Shown here piece by piece: positions 38,024 to 46,277 of a stretch of DNA of 64,000 nt. Origin of the DNA: Pseudoxanthomonas jiangsuensis (GTDB taxonomy: Bacteria > Pseudomonadota > Gammaproteobacteria > Xanthomonadales > Xanthomonadaceae); assembly GCF_010093185.1 (NCBI RefSeq), contig NZ_PDWL01000004.1, positions 62,001 through 126,000 of the forward strand, in the 5' to 3' direction. Positions within the stretch are counted from its first letter, which is position 1. The number at the start of each line of letters is the position of its first letter. Under the pieces are notes generated by a model. That model did not search any database, had not been told where the DNA came from, and saw nothing but the letters and a program-made list of their open reading frames with translations. The position numbers were made by a program, and so were the translations under genes.

Positions 38024-38082
38024 CGCGGGATTATGGCCCGCGGGTGGCGGCCGAGACCACCGTCGCAGACGTGACGCCGGCG

Positions 38083-38283
38083 TCAGCCCCCGCCCAGCGC
38101 GTGCACGATCTCGACCCGGTCGCCGGCATCCAGCACCCGGGCCGGATGCGCGCCGCGCGGCACGATCTCGCCGTTGACCTCCACCGCCACCCGGCGCCCG
38201 GCCAGGCCCTCGGCCTCCAGCAGGCCGGTGAGGGTGGTGCCTGCCGCGAGCGGGCGCGGCTCCCCGTTGAGGACGATCTCCAT
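38083..38283 (-). CDS. thiS: sulfur carrier protein ThiS
   Basis: Ubiquitin-like sulfur carrier of 66 aa for thiazole synthesis. It has the conserved start [12 protein letters not shown] and [13 protein letters not shown], and ends in the required C-terminal Gly-Gly (HALGGG), which is adenylated and thiocarboxylated. GACAAT, a possible -10 box, lies just before the ATG, so the message may be leaderless. It is the first gene of thiS-thiG-trmB, divergent from the GDSL esterase. No TPP riboswitch pattern is visible upstream. Confidence 0.94.
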   Translation of the reverse strand: MEIVLNGEPRPLAAGTTLTGLLEAEGLAGRRVAVEVNGEIVPRGAHPARVLDAGDRVEIVHALGGG

Positions 38284-38452
38284 GCCGCGATTGTCGCACC
38301 GCCGGGCGCCGGCTTGCCGCAGCGCAGCGTGAATGCGGACGGGCATCGGTGGAACCATGTGAACCCTACGCGGCCGTACGCTCGCCGTCCGTCCCGCCTT
38401 CCGCCGGAGCCGCCTCGCGCGCGCCGGCCCTTTCGGCAGCACAGGAGACCCC

Positions 38453-40246
38453 ATGTCCGCCCCCCGTCCGCTCCGCTCGGCGCTCGCCGTCGCCCTGGCC
38501 CTCGCGGCCGCCCCGGCCCTGGCCGGCGAATACTCCGGCACCGTGTTCTTCGGCGACAGCCTCACCGACTCGGGCCACTTCCGGAACCAGCTCCCCGAGT
38601 CCGTGCGCCCGGTGACCGGCAAGTTCACCACCAACCCGTCGCTGGTCTGGGCCGAGTACCTGGCCCGGTACTACGGCGGCGACGGCGCCACCGACAACCA
38701 GGGCGGCGAGAACTACGCCCAGGGCGGCTCGCGGGTGACGGTGCAGAACGGCGCGGCCGAGTCGACCGTGTCCCAGATCACCCGCTACCTGGCGGCCAAC
38801 GGCGGCCAGGCCGATCCCGGCGCGCTGTACACGGTCTGGACCGGCGCCAACGACATCTTCGCGGTCGCCGCCGGTGCGCCGGCGCAGTCGACCATCGCTA
38901 CCGCGGTGGGCGGCGTGGTCCAGGCGGTCGGCGCCCTGGATGCGGCCGGCGCCCGCTACATCCTGGTGCCGAACCTGCCGGACATGGGCATCACCCCCAA
39001 CGCGATCGCCGCCGGCGCCGCGGGGCAGGCGGCGCTCACCCAGCTGGCCTCCGGCTACAACACCGCCATGTACGGCGCCCTGGCCCAGGCCGGCTACCGG
39101 GTGATCCCGCTGGACACCTTCAACATGCTGCGCGAGATCGTGGCCAGCCCGGCGACCTACGGTTTCCGCAACGTCACCCAGACCGGCTGCCTGCCGCCCA
39201 GCGGCAGCTCGCTGACCTGCAACCCGACCTCGTACGCGGCTGCGGACGCCGCCAGCGCCTACCTGTTCGCCGACGGCGTGCATCCCTCCGGCGGCGCCCA
39301 CGCGATCCTGGCCGACTATGCGCTGTCGGTGCTGGAGGGCCCGCGCCTGGCCGCGGTGGTCCCGCATTCCGCCGCGGTGGTCGGACGCAGCCGCGCCGAG
39401 CAGGTGGCCCACCACGTCGGCGCCCGCCGCGGGGCCGGCCTGGGCTGGTGGGGCGGTGTGCGCGGCGACGGCCAGCGCTACGAGCACGGCGACTTCTACG
39501 ACGGCATGGCCCCGTCCGGCCTGTTCGGCGTGGACTGGTCCGACGGCAACGGGCTGGTGGCTGGCGGCTTCCTCGGCTATGGCCGGATGGACGCCGACTT
39601 CGGCCAGCGCCGCGGCGGCTTCACCCAGGCCGACAGCACCATCGGCGGCTTCCTCGGCTGGTACGGCGAGAAGGCCTGGGTCAACGCCCAGGCCAGCTAT
39701 ACCCGCCTGGACATCGACGTCGACCGCGAGGTGGTGATGGGCCCGGCGGTGCGCCGTCACTCCGGCTCCACCGACGGCGACAACACCGCCGTGGGCCTGG
39801 CCGCCGGCTACGGCTTCGGCGAAGGCGCGCTGCGCCATGGCCCGGTCGCCGGCCTGCTGTGGCAGAAGATCGGGGTCGACGGCTGGACCGAGAGCAACCT
39901 GTCCTCCAGCGCGTTGGCCTATCCGGACCAGGACCTGGATTCGCTGGTCGGCAGCCTGGGCTGGCAGGCCAGCTTCGACACCGGCGACTTCGTCCCGTAC
40001 CTGCGCGCGACCTGGGACCACGAGTTCGAGGACGCCCCGGCCGAGGCCCGCGCCAGCCTGCAGACGGTGCCGGGCCTGGAGTACGCGGTCCCCGGCCTGG
40101 TCCAGGACGACGACTTCGCCACCGTGGTCCTGGGCGCGCGCTTCGGCGTGTTCGGCCTGCAGGCCGACCTCGGCGCGCGGACCACGGCCGAGCGCAAGGG
40201 CGGGGCTGACAACGGCGTGTTCCTGACCCTGGCCGGCGGCTTCTGA
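38453..40246 (+). CDS. GDSL-family autotransporter esterase/lipase
   Basis: Outer-membrane esterase of the EstA/type V autotransporter kind, 597 aa. A signal peptide (residues 1-24, ending APALA) is followed by the SGNH passenger: the FGDSLTDSG block with nucleophile S36, the oxyanion residues in WTGANDIF, and the D274-x-x-H277 pair in FADGVHPSG. From about residue 320 comes a beta-barrel of alternating aromatic strands ending in Phe (FLTLAGGF), as needed for Bam-dependent insertion. An AGGAGA ribosome site precedes the ATG. It is divergent from thiS. Physiological substrates are unknown; homologues act on surface lipids. Confidence 0.95.
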   Translation: MSAPRPLRSALAVALALAAAPALAGEYSGTVFFGDSLTDSGHFRNQLPESVRPVTGKFTTNPSLVWAEYLARYYGGDGATDNQGGENYAQGGSRVTVQNGAAESTVSQITRYLAANGGQADPGALYTVWTGANDIFAVAAGAPAQSTIATAVGGVVQAVGALDAAGARYILVPNLPDMGITPNAIAAGAAGQAALTQLASGYNTAMYGALAQAGYRVIPLDTFNMLREIVASPATYGFRNVTQTGCLPPSGSSLTCNPTSYAAADAASAYLFADGVHPSGGAHAILADYALSVLEGPRLAAVVPHSAAVVGRSRAEQVAHHVGARRGAGLGWWGGVRGDGQRYEHGDFYDGMAPSGLFGVDWSDGNGLVAGGFLGYGRMDADFGQRRGGFTQADSTIGGFLGWYGEKAWVNAQASYTRLDIDVDREVVMGPAVRRHSGSTDGDNTAVGLAAGYGFGEGALRHGPVAGLLWQKIGVDGWTESNLSSSALAYPDQDLDSLVGSLGWQASFDTGDFVPYLRATWDHEFEDAPAEARASLQTVPGLEYAVPGLVQDDDFATVVLGARFGVFGLQADLGARTTAERKGGADNGVFLTLAGGF

Positions 40247-40286
40247 ACCGCGCGGCGGCGCGATGGCCGGACAATCGCCGATGCCA

Positions 40287-40316
40287 TTGCGCCGCCGGCC
40301 CGCGGCCGCATAGACT
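40287..40316 (+). promoter_or_regulatory. promoter of tRNA-Gly
   Basis: TTGCGC (40287-40292) and TAGACT (40311-40316) with an 18-base spacer sit just before the tRNA, placing the start about five bases ahead of the mature 5' end. The match to sigma-70 is moderate. Confidence 0.5.
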
Positions 40317-40327
40317 TCCGCTCCCAC

Positions 40328-40401
40328 GCGGGTGTAGTTCAATGGTAGAACTGCAGCTTCCCAAGCTGCTAACGTGGGTTCGATTCCCATCACCCGCTCC
40401 A
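40328..40401 (+). tRNA. tRNA-Gly (anticodon CCC)
   Basis: A 74-base cloverleaf with encoded CCA. The acceptor stem is GCGGGTG paired with CACCCGC, the D-arm contains AATGGTAG, the anticodon stem is GCAGC/GCTGC around TTCCCAA (anticodon CCC, reading GGG), and the T-arm contains GGTTCGATTCC. A strong terminator follows at once, so it is transcribed alone. Confidence 0.97.
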
Positions 40402-40407
40402 GACACC

Positions 40408-40438
40408 GCAAAACGCCGCGCGATCCGCGGCGTTTTGC
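40408..40438 (+). terminator. intrinsic terminator after tRNA-Gly
   Basis: A perfect 13-bp stem, GCAAAACGCCGCG with its complement, and a five-base loop CGATC, starting six bases after the tRNA CCA. The right arm ends in GTTTTGC, giving the T-rich tract. Confidence 0.88.
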
Positions 40439-40468
40439 TTTCCGGGGCGTGCGCCCAGGCCGATGCCG

Positions 40469-41344
40469 ATGAAGCTGGCGATCCTTTCCCGCAACGGTTC
40501 GCTGTATTCGACCCGGCGCCTGGTCGAGGCGGCGCGCGTGCGCGGCCACAGCGTGCGGGTGCTCGATCCCCTGCGCTGCTACCTGCGGATCGCGCCCGGC
40601 GGTTTCGCCATGCGCTACAAGGGCCGGCCGGTGGCCGGCTACGACGCGGTGATCCCGCGGATCGGCACCTCGGTCACCCGCTACGCCACCGCGGTCCTGC
40701 GCCAGTTCGAGCTGATGGGGGTGTACAGCCCCAATCCGTCCGATGCGATCCTGCGCGCGCGCGACAAGCTGCGCGCGCACCAGCTGCTGGCCGCGCAGGG
40801 CATTGGCCTGCCGACCACGGTGTTCGGCGACAACCCGGACGACACCGACGACCTTTTGTCCCTGCTCGGCCCGCCGCCGCACGTGATCAAGCTCAACGAG
40901 GGCACCCAGGGCGCGGGGGTGATGCTGACCGAGAAGGCCTCGGCCTCGCGCGCGGTGGTCGAGACCCTGCGCGGGCTGTACGCCAACTTCCTGGTCCAGG
41001 AGTTCGTGGCAGAGGCCGCCGGCGCCGACCTGCGCTGCTTCGTGGTCGGCGAGCGGGTGGTAGCGGCGATGCGGCGGCAGGCGCCGGAGGGCGAGTTCCG
41101 CTCCAACCTGCACCGCGGCGGCGAGGCCTTCCCGGCGCAGGCCTCGGCCGAGGAGCAGGCGGTGGCGGTGCGTTCGGCGCGAGCGCTGGGGCTGGAAGTG
41201 GCCGGCGTGGACCTGGTGCGCTCGACGCGCGGCCCTTTGGTGCTGGAGGTCAACTCGACCCCGGGCCTGGAAGGGATCGAAGCGGCCTGCCAGGCGGACG
41301 TGGCCGGAGCGGTGATCGAGCACATCGCCACCCGGGTTTCCTGA
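40469..41344 (+). CDS. rimK: RimK-family ATP-grasp ligase
   Basis: ATP-grasp alpha-L-glutamate ligase of 291 aa. In Escherichia coli RimK adds glutamates to ribosomal protein S6. The start [20 protein letters not shown] matches the E. coli N-terminus. The second of two in-frame ATGs was chosen because CCAGG lies nine bases before it but only three before the first. ATP-grasp signatures are [34 protein letters not shown] and the Mg-binding [12 protein letters not shown]. It is monocistronic, directly after the tRNA terminator. The substrate might differ from S6. Confidence 0.93.
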   Translation: MKLAILSRNGSLYSTRRLVEAARVRGHSVRVLDPLRCYLRIAPGGFAMRYKGRPVAGYDAVIPRIGTSVTRYATAVLRQFELMGVYSPNPSDAILRARDKLRAHQLLAAQGIGLPTTVFGDNPDDTDDLLSLLGPPPHVIKLNEGTQGAGVMLTEKASASRAVVETLRGLYANFLVQEFVAEAAGADLRCFVVGERVVAAMRRQAPEGEFRSNLHRGGEAFPAQASAEEQAVAVRSARALGLEVAGVDLVRSTRGPLVLEVNSTPGLEGIEAACQADVAGAVIEHIATRVS

Positions 41345-41674
41345 AAAATCAAGCGGTTATGCCTGAATACGGGTTCCCTGGACCGATCGGCGGGGGCGGT
41401 TTTTAACACCCGTTTAATCGAAACCGGCTTAGTCTCCCCCGACCGCAACTCCCTCGTCAGCCGGCGGGCCATGCCGCCGGATGCAGCGAAAGAGATACGG
41501 TAATCGGGGCATCACTTCGGCCCAGGCGGCGTCGCCGCTTGGGCCTTTTTGTGCCTGCGGCACCGGGCCGCCGCCGTTGTTTGCCCCGTCACACGGGCAT
41601 TGGGCATTATCCGGAGCAGGTGCCGCCACACGCCGTGGCCGGGGCGCCCCATTCCAACAATCCTGAGGTGCGAC
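41345..41674 (+). promoter_or_regulatory. 330-bp non-coding leader with PhoP-box-like repeat, hairpin and terminator
   Basis: This gap holds no convincing gene. At 41400-41416 is TTTTTA-N5-CGTTTA, hexamers repeated every 11 bases as in PhoP/OmpR-family boxes. Eleven bases later comes a weak -10-like CTTAGT (41428-41433). Downstream are a 7-bp hairpin (CCGGCGG-GCCATG-CCGCCGG, 41461-41480), a purine-rich unpaired stretch (GCAGCGAAAGAGATACGG), and an intrinsic terminator at 41519-41550. The rest, to the SD before the next gene, is GC-rich with no further signal I can assign. It could be an attenuated leader for the two-component operon or a free-standing small RNA of about 110 nt. Confidence 0.5.
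41519..41550 (+). terminator. intrinsic terminator inside the leader of the two-component operon
   Basis: A 12-bp stem (GGCCCAGGCGGC with GCCGCTTGGGCC, one G-T pair) and a three-base GTC loop, followed directly by TTTTT. It is oriented with the downstream genes but lies 125 bases before the first one. Confidence 0.85.
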
Positions 41675-42172
41675 GTGTACAAGCTGCCAATCGCCATCCT
41701 GCTCGGCCTGGGCCTGAGCGCGTTCGGGGCCGATGCCCGGATCCAGCACGACGGCGGGTCGTTCTCCCCCGAGCAGGGCCTGCACGTCGGCGCCGGGTTC
41801 CAGGCCCAGCGCAGCGCCATCCTCAAGGCCCTGGACGACGGCAAGACCTACGCCGAGATCAGCGTCGACAACCGCCGCAACGTGCGCGAGTCGCTGGAGC
41901 GCATCTCCGGTCTGCTCGGCGACCGCCAGCGGGTCGAGGAACTTCCCGAGCACGCCCGGATCGAACTGATCAACGAGCAGGAGAAGGTCAACGTCCTGCT
42001 CGGCCAGGCCCGCGAGGACAGCCGCCTGGTCTGCACCCGCGAGAAGCAGATCGGCTCCCTGCGCTCGGTCAGCAAGTGCGCGACCGTGGCCGAACGCCGC
42101 CGCGCGCGCGAGGCCTCGCAGCAGGAGATGTTCGAGATGGGCCGGCACGGGACCAAGATCGAGAGCAATTGA
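41675..42172 (+). CDS. small secreted protein upstream of a two-component pair
   Basis: 165 aa from a GTG start supported by GAGG six bases upstream. The signal peptide is residues 1-21 (YKLPIAILLGLGLSAFGADA). The mature part is mostly charged and helical, with KALDDGKTYAEISVDNRRNV and INEQEKVNVLLGQAREDSRL, and has two cysteines (LVCTREKQIGS and VSKCATV) that could form a disulfide. I recognise no named family. It precedes a response regulator by 29 bases and a histidine kinase, in one apparent operon, so it may be an accessory or sensed periplasmic factor; that is inference from position only. Confidence 0.75.
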   Translation: MYKLPIAILLGLGLSAFGADARIQHDGGSFSPEQGLHVGAGFQAQRSAILKALDDGKTYAEISVDNRRNVRESLERISGLLGDRQRVEELPEHARIELINEQEKVNVLLGQAREDSRLVCTREKQIGSLRSVSKCATVAERRRAREASQQEMFEMGRHGTKIESN

Positions 42173-42201
42173 CCGTCCCCCGCCGCAGATCCGGAGAGAA
42201 C

Positions 42202-42885
42202 GTGCGCATCCTCGTCATCGAAGACAACAGCGACATCGCCGCCAACCTCGGGGACTACCTCGAGGACCGCGGCCACACCGTCGACTTCGCCGCCGACGGC
42301 GTGACCGGCCTGCACCTGGCCGTGGTCCACGACTTCGACGCGATCGTGCTCGACCTCAACCTGCCGGGGATGGACGGCATCGAGGTCTGCCGCAAGCTGC
42401 GCAACGAGGCGCGCAAGCAGACCCCGGTGCTGATGCTCACCGCCCGCGACAGCCTGGAGAACAAGCTGGCCGGCTTCGACTCCGGCGCCGACGACTACCT
42501 GATCAAGCCGTTCGCGCTGCAGGAAGTCGAGGTCCGGCTGAACGCCCTGGCCCGCCGCGGCAAGGGCGTGCAGACCCGGGTGCTCAACACCGGCGACCTG
42601 GAATACAACCTGGATACCCTCGAGGTCCGCCGCGAGGGCCGGCTGCTGCAGCTCAACCCGACCGCGCTGAAGATCCTGCAGGCGCTGATGGAGGCCTCGC
42701 CGGCGGTGGTCACCCGGCAGGAGCTGGAGACCCGGGTGTGGGGCGAGGAGCTGCCGGACTCGGACTCGCTGCGCGTGCACATCCACGGCCTGCGCGCGGT
42801 GGTCGACAAGCCGTTCCCGGTGCCCTACATCCAGACCCGCCATGGCATCGGCTACCGGATCGCGGCACCCGAAGTTGGCAACTGA
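42202..42885 (+). CDS. OmpR-family response regulator
   Basis: DNA-binding response regulator of 227 aa. The receiver domain starts MRILVIEDNSDIAANLGDYL with phospho-acceptor D51 (AIVLDLNLPG), a Thr in MLTARD and K in YLIKPFAL. The winged-helix domain (about 125-222) has DSDSLRVHIHGLRAVVDKPF and ends YIQTRHGIGYRI. The GTG start has GGAGAG a few bases upstream. The kinase gene begins 44 bases before its stop. A PhoP-like box in the leader would fit autoregulation by this type of protein. It is similar in style to PhoP and RaxR regulators, but I do not assign a name. Confidence 0.93.
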   Translation: MRILVIEDNSDIAANLGDYLEDRGHTVDFAADGVTGLHLAVVHDFDAIVLDLNLPGMDGIEVCRKLRNEARKQTPVLMLTARDSLENKLAGFDSGADDYLIKPFALQEVEVRLNALARRGKGVQTRVLNTGDLEYNLDTLEVRREGRLLQLNPTALKILQALMEASPAVVTRQELETRVWGEELPDSDSLRVHIHGLRAVVDKPFPVPYIQTRHGIGYRIAAPEVGN

Positions 42886-44245
42886 CGGCGCGGCAACCGA
42901 CGGCGTCGCGCCGGCCCCGCGCCGCCCGCGGCGTTTCCGCCGCCGGCTGCGCACCCGCATCATCCTCTCGTTCCTTCTGCTGGGCACCGGCCTGACGGCG
43001 CTGTTCGCGTTCCTGACCGACTACGCGCGCCAGCGCGTGGAGAACCAGCTGGTCGAGGACGTGATGAACCGCAACATCGACGAGTACGCGCGGCGCTATG
43101 CCCTGGACCCGTCGCGCAGCCCGGACCTGCCGGTGCAGCAGATCCGCGCGTTCGTGTTCCCGGCCGAGCGCTTCGACCGGGTGCGGCAGGAATACCCGGA
43201 GTGGGCGCAGCTGCCCAACGGCAACCACACCATCACCGACATCGGTCCGGACGGCGAGCCGTTCCCGTACAAGCTGGCGGTGCGCAAGACCCCCGACACC
43301 TGGTTCTTCCTGGCCTACGACATGAGCCAGGCCGCGCGCGGCGAGGCCCAGCTCAAGCGCGCCCTGTTCGCCTCGATCCTGCTGTTCAGCGCGCTTTCCC
43401 TGCTGATCGGCTGGTGGTCGGCCTCGCGGGTGATGCGGCCGGTGACCGAGCTGGCGGCGCGCCTGCGTGCCTACCGTGGCAGCAGCCAGCCGAAGAAGCT
43501 GGCCAGTCATTTCCCCGAGGACGAGGTCGGCCAGCTGGCCGAGGCCCTGGACGACTATTCCACCCGGCTGACCGAGGTGGTCCAGCGCGACCGCGAGTTC
43601 AACGCCGACGTCAGCCACGAGCTGCGCACGCCGCTGGCGGTGATCAAGGGCGCGGTCGAGCTGCTGCTCTCGCGCCCGGACCTGGACGAGCGCACCCGCG
43701 CGCGCCTGCAGCGGATCCAGCGCGCCGAGCAGCAGTGCAGCGACCTGATCGGCTCCCTGCTGCTGCTGTCGCGCAACGAGCGCGGCCAGGGCCAGAGCGA
43801 CGTGGCCAAGGTCGCCGAGCAACTGCTCGACTCGCACCGCGCCCAGCTCGGCGGCAAGCCGCTGGAACTGCGCCTGGAAGGCGGCCCGGGAATGGTGATC
43901 GATGCGCCGGAAGCGGCGCTCTCGGTCGCCCTGGGCAATCTGGTCGGCAACGCGGTCAAGTACACCCCGGCCGGCGAAGTGGTGGTGCGGCTGGTGCCGG
44001 GCGCGGCGCAGGTGGTCGATACGGGGCCCGGGCTGAGCGAAGAGGACGCGGCGCGGCTGTTCCAGCGCGGCTACCGGGGCACCCATGCCGGGCACTCGCA
44101 GGGCGCCGGCATCGGCCTGTCGATCGTGGGTCGGCTGTGCGACCTGTACGGCTGGGACGTGAGCGTGCACCCGCGCCAGGATGGGCAGAGCGGGGTGGTG
44201 GCGACGCTGTCGTTTGCCGGTGCGCGCCCCATCGCGGAGGCGTAG
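42842..44245 (+). CDS. sensor histidine kinase partner
   Basis: Inner-membrane kinase of about 467 aa. A basic N-terminal tail is followed by TM1 (about 38-60), a periplasmic sensor region of about 110 residues (61-172), TM2 (about 174-192), a HAMP linker, the dimerisation domain with phospho-acceptor H259 (DVSHELRTPLAVIKG), and an ATPase domain with NLVGNAVKYTP, VVDTGPGLS and GAGIGLSIVGRL. The start overlaps the regulator gene by 44 bases; a TTG 33 bases later is an alternative. The periplasmic region is not obviously acidic like PhoQ, so the ligand is open. Confidence 0.92.
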   Translation: MASATGSRHPKLATDGAATDGVAPAPRRPRRFRRRLRTRIILSFLLLGTGLTALFAFLTDYARQRVENQLVEDVMNRNIDEYARRYALDPSRSPDLPVQQIRAFVFPAERFDRVRQEYPEWAQLPNGNHTITDIGPDGEPFPYKLAVRKTPDTWFFLAYDMSQAARGEAQLKRALFASILLFSALSLLIGWWSASRVMRPVTELAARLRAYRGSSQPKKLASHFPEDEVGQLAEALDDYSTRLTEVVQRDREFNADVSHELRTPLAVIKGAVELLLSRPDLDERTRARLQRIQRAEQQCSDLIGSLLLLSRNERGQGQSDVAKVAEQLLDSHRAQLGGKPLELRLEGGPGMVIDAPEAALSVALGNLVGNAVKYTPAGEVVVRLVPGAAQVVDTGPGLSEEDAARLFQRGYRGTHAGHSQGAGIGLSIVGRLCDLYGWDVSVHPRQDGQSGVVATLSFAGARPIAEA

Positions 44246-44340
44246 CGTCCGCCGCGGCCGCCATCGCCACGGGCGCGAAGCGGCCGCGCCTAAAGATCCG
44301 CGGCGCGCCCGCCGATAACGACAACGGGAAACCATCCGCC

Positions 44341-44352
44341 GGGGGGGGGGGG
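44341..44352 (+). repeat. homopolymer of 12 G directly before an ATG
   Basis: An uninterrupted run of twelve G ends at the A of the start codon of the HD-GYP gene and takes the place where a Shine-Dalgarno sequence would be. Such tracts slip easily in replication and can change expression by altering spacing. Sequencing error in length is also common at such runs. Confidence 0.9.
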
Positions 44353-45464
44353 ATGAGCCTGGTTCCGTTGCGTCGTTCCGAAGTACGGGTGGGAAAGCGC
44401 GCCCGCTTCGACATCTACGATCCCCACGGCAACAAGCTGCTGTCGCGGGGCATGCTGGTGGCGAGCGAGGGAATCCTCGAGCGGCTGCTGGAGCGCGGCT
44501 GGCGCGACGCCGACGAGATGGCGGACGCCGCCCAGGCAGCGGCGCCGGTGGCGACGCCGTTCGACCGGATCGATGCGCTGTGCGGCGAACTGGGCGGGCT
44601 GCACGAGATCGCGGCCACCGGGAGCTCGCCCTCGCTGGCCGCGGCGTTCCACGCCCTGGCCGAGCGTCTGGCCGACCAGCTCCAGGCGGCCCCGGACACC
44701 GTCCTGGCGGCTTTCCAGCTCGCTGCGCCGACGACACGCCGGCGGCGCGGATGGCGCACGTGCGCGTGCTGTGCGAGCTGGTCGCCGAGCGGCTGCAGCT
44801 GGAACCGGCCGAGCGCCGCACGATCCGGGCCGCGGCACTGAGCTACGACCTGGGCATGCACGCCATGCGCGAGGATCTGTCGGCCCATCCCGGCGCCCTG
44901 AGCCCCGCCCAGCGGGCGCGCCTGCGCGAGCATCCGCGGCTGGGCGCGGACCTGCTGCGGCGCGCGGGCGTCGCCGACGAGGCCTGGCTGGAGGCGATCC
45001 TCGGCCACCACGAGCGGATCGACGGCAGCGGTTACCCGCGCGGGCTGTCCGGCGACGGCATCGGCCGGCCCGCGCGGATCCTGGCCGTGGCCGACATCTA
45101 TTCGGCGATGATCCGGCCGCGCGCCTACCGCGGTGCGCTGAACGCGCGCGAGGCCATGCGCACGATCTTCCTCGAGCGCGGCCGCCTGGTGGATGCCGAG
45201 CTGGCGGCCCTGCTGGTCAAGTCGATCGGCATGTTCCCGCCGGGCAGTTTCGTGCGCCTCGCCAACGGCGAGATAGCCGTGGTCACCGCGCGCACCGACA
45301 ACGCCAGCCTCCCGGAGCTCCGCTCGGTGGTGGCTATGGACGGTTCGCCGCGGACGATGCCGTCCCCGCGCGATCCGCAGGATCCGCTGTACGCGATCGT
45401 CTCCGAATACCCGATCAGCGAGTGCAGGTTCCCGATGGCCCCGGTCCGCAGGCTGTGGACCTGA
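44353..45464 (+). pseudogene. frameshifted, degenerate HD-GYP domain protein
   Basis: Two overlapping frames together encode one HD-GYP-type protein of about 370 aa. Frame 1 gives the N-terminus (MSLVPLRRSEVRVGKRARFD and LLSRGMLVASEGILERLLER). After about 44722-44730 the homology continues in the -1 frame (TPAARMAHVRVLCELVAERL through GHHERIDGSGYPRGLSGDGI and ARILAVADIYSAMI). Restoring one base, for example GCTGCG to GCCTGCG, would join them. The first metal-binding HD is YD (AALSYDLGMHAM instead of HDIGK), so phosphodiesterase activity would be doubtful even in the intact protein; the GYP part is well preserved. A true frameshift, programmed shifting or a sequencing error are all possible. 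Confidence 0.8.
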
Positions 45465-45475
45465 GCCGGGGCGGC

Positions 45476-46198
45476 CTACAGTGAGATCCAGAAGCAGCCG
45501 AAACTGCGGCGCAGGCCGAACACGGTGCGCGCCGGGGTCGCCGTGCCCGCCAGGGTCTGCTCCAGGCGCAGGGCGACCGGGCGTGTGCGTGGGGGTCTGG
45601 GTGCGGATGCAACGCTGGTGCCGGCCAGCGGTGCCTCCGTAGGCGCATCCGCGGTCGAAGCGGAAGTGATCCAGCGCGACTGCCAGGATGCGGGCGGCGG
45701 CGTGGCTTCGGCCGTCCCCAGGTCGACCGCGCCCGCAGCCAGGATGTCCGGCGCGGCGACCATCCCGGCATCCGCCGGCTCGGTGGGCATCACCGGGGCG
45801 ATGTCGAGCAGGGGCCTGGCCCCCACCGCCTCGAGCCGGTCCAGGATCCGGCGCGCGCCCGCGTCGGAAGTGCCGGTCCAGTCGTAGACGCTGGACAGCC
45901 GGTTCACGTCGCCGGACTGCACCGCCGCGCCGATCTCGCCGACCAGGGCGCTGAGGGTGCGCGGGCAGCCGCCGCGGTACAGGCGCGGGCCGCCGTCGAG
46001 GGTGTTCCCGTTGCTGGCGGGCGGCGGCAGGCGCGCGACCGCGCCGAGGGCGTCGCAGCGGCGGTCGGTGTAGATGGCGCGGCCGTCGGGATCGACGCAG
46101 CGCTGCACGGGCGCGGCCGCGTGCAGCGGCCGCGGAGGCACGGCCAGCGCCGCCGTGGCGGCGATCAGCAGGGCGGGCAGGGCGGGCAGGCGGCGCAT
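45476..46198 (-). CDS. secreted DUF4124-containing protein
   Basis: 240 aa with a signal peptide (MRRLPALPALLIAATAALAV, cleavage near residue 28) and an N-terminal DUF4124-like module, VQRCVDPDGRAIYTDRRCDA, with the paired cysteines typical of that domain. A middle helical part (LYRGGCPRTLSALVGEIGAA through RILDRLEAVGARPL) precedes a Pro/Ala/Thr-rich region and a C-terminus ending in a hydrophobic FGLRRSFGCFWISL. The function is unknown. It lies 79 bases downstream of metF on the same strand and is convergent with the HD-GYP gene, only 11 bases apart. Confidence 0.75.
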   Translation of the reverse strand: MRRLPALPALLIAATAALAVPPRPLHAAAPVQRCVDPDGRAIYTDRRCDALGAVARLPPPASNGNTLDGGPRLYRGGCPRTLSALVGEIGAAVQSGDVNRLSSVYDWTGTSDAGARRILDRLEAVGARPLLDIAPVMPTEPADAGMVAAPDILAAGAVDLGTAEATPPPASWQSRWITSASTADAPTEAPLAGTSVASAPRPPRTRPVALRLEQTLAGTATPARTVFGLRRSFGCFWISL

Positions 46199-46277
46199 GG
46201 TCGACAGCCTAGTGGCGCTCGCCGTGCACGGAAAGCGAACGCGGTCGCATCGCGCCGCATCGCCTGCCGCCTCCGGC

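Noticed and set aside
38284..38452. A TPP riboswitch before thiS.
   Set aside because: I looked for the conserved thi-box blocks and saw none; thiS-thiG often lack one when thiC is elsewhere.
41481..41666. A 61-codon open frame in the leader before the two-component operon.
   Set aside because: It runs through a strong intrinsic terminator, has no ribosome site and encodes a low-complexity sequence.
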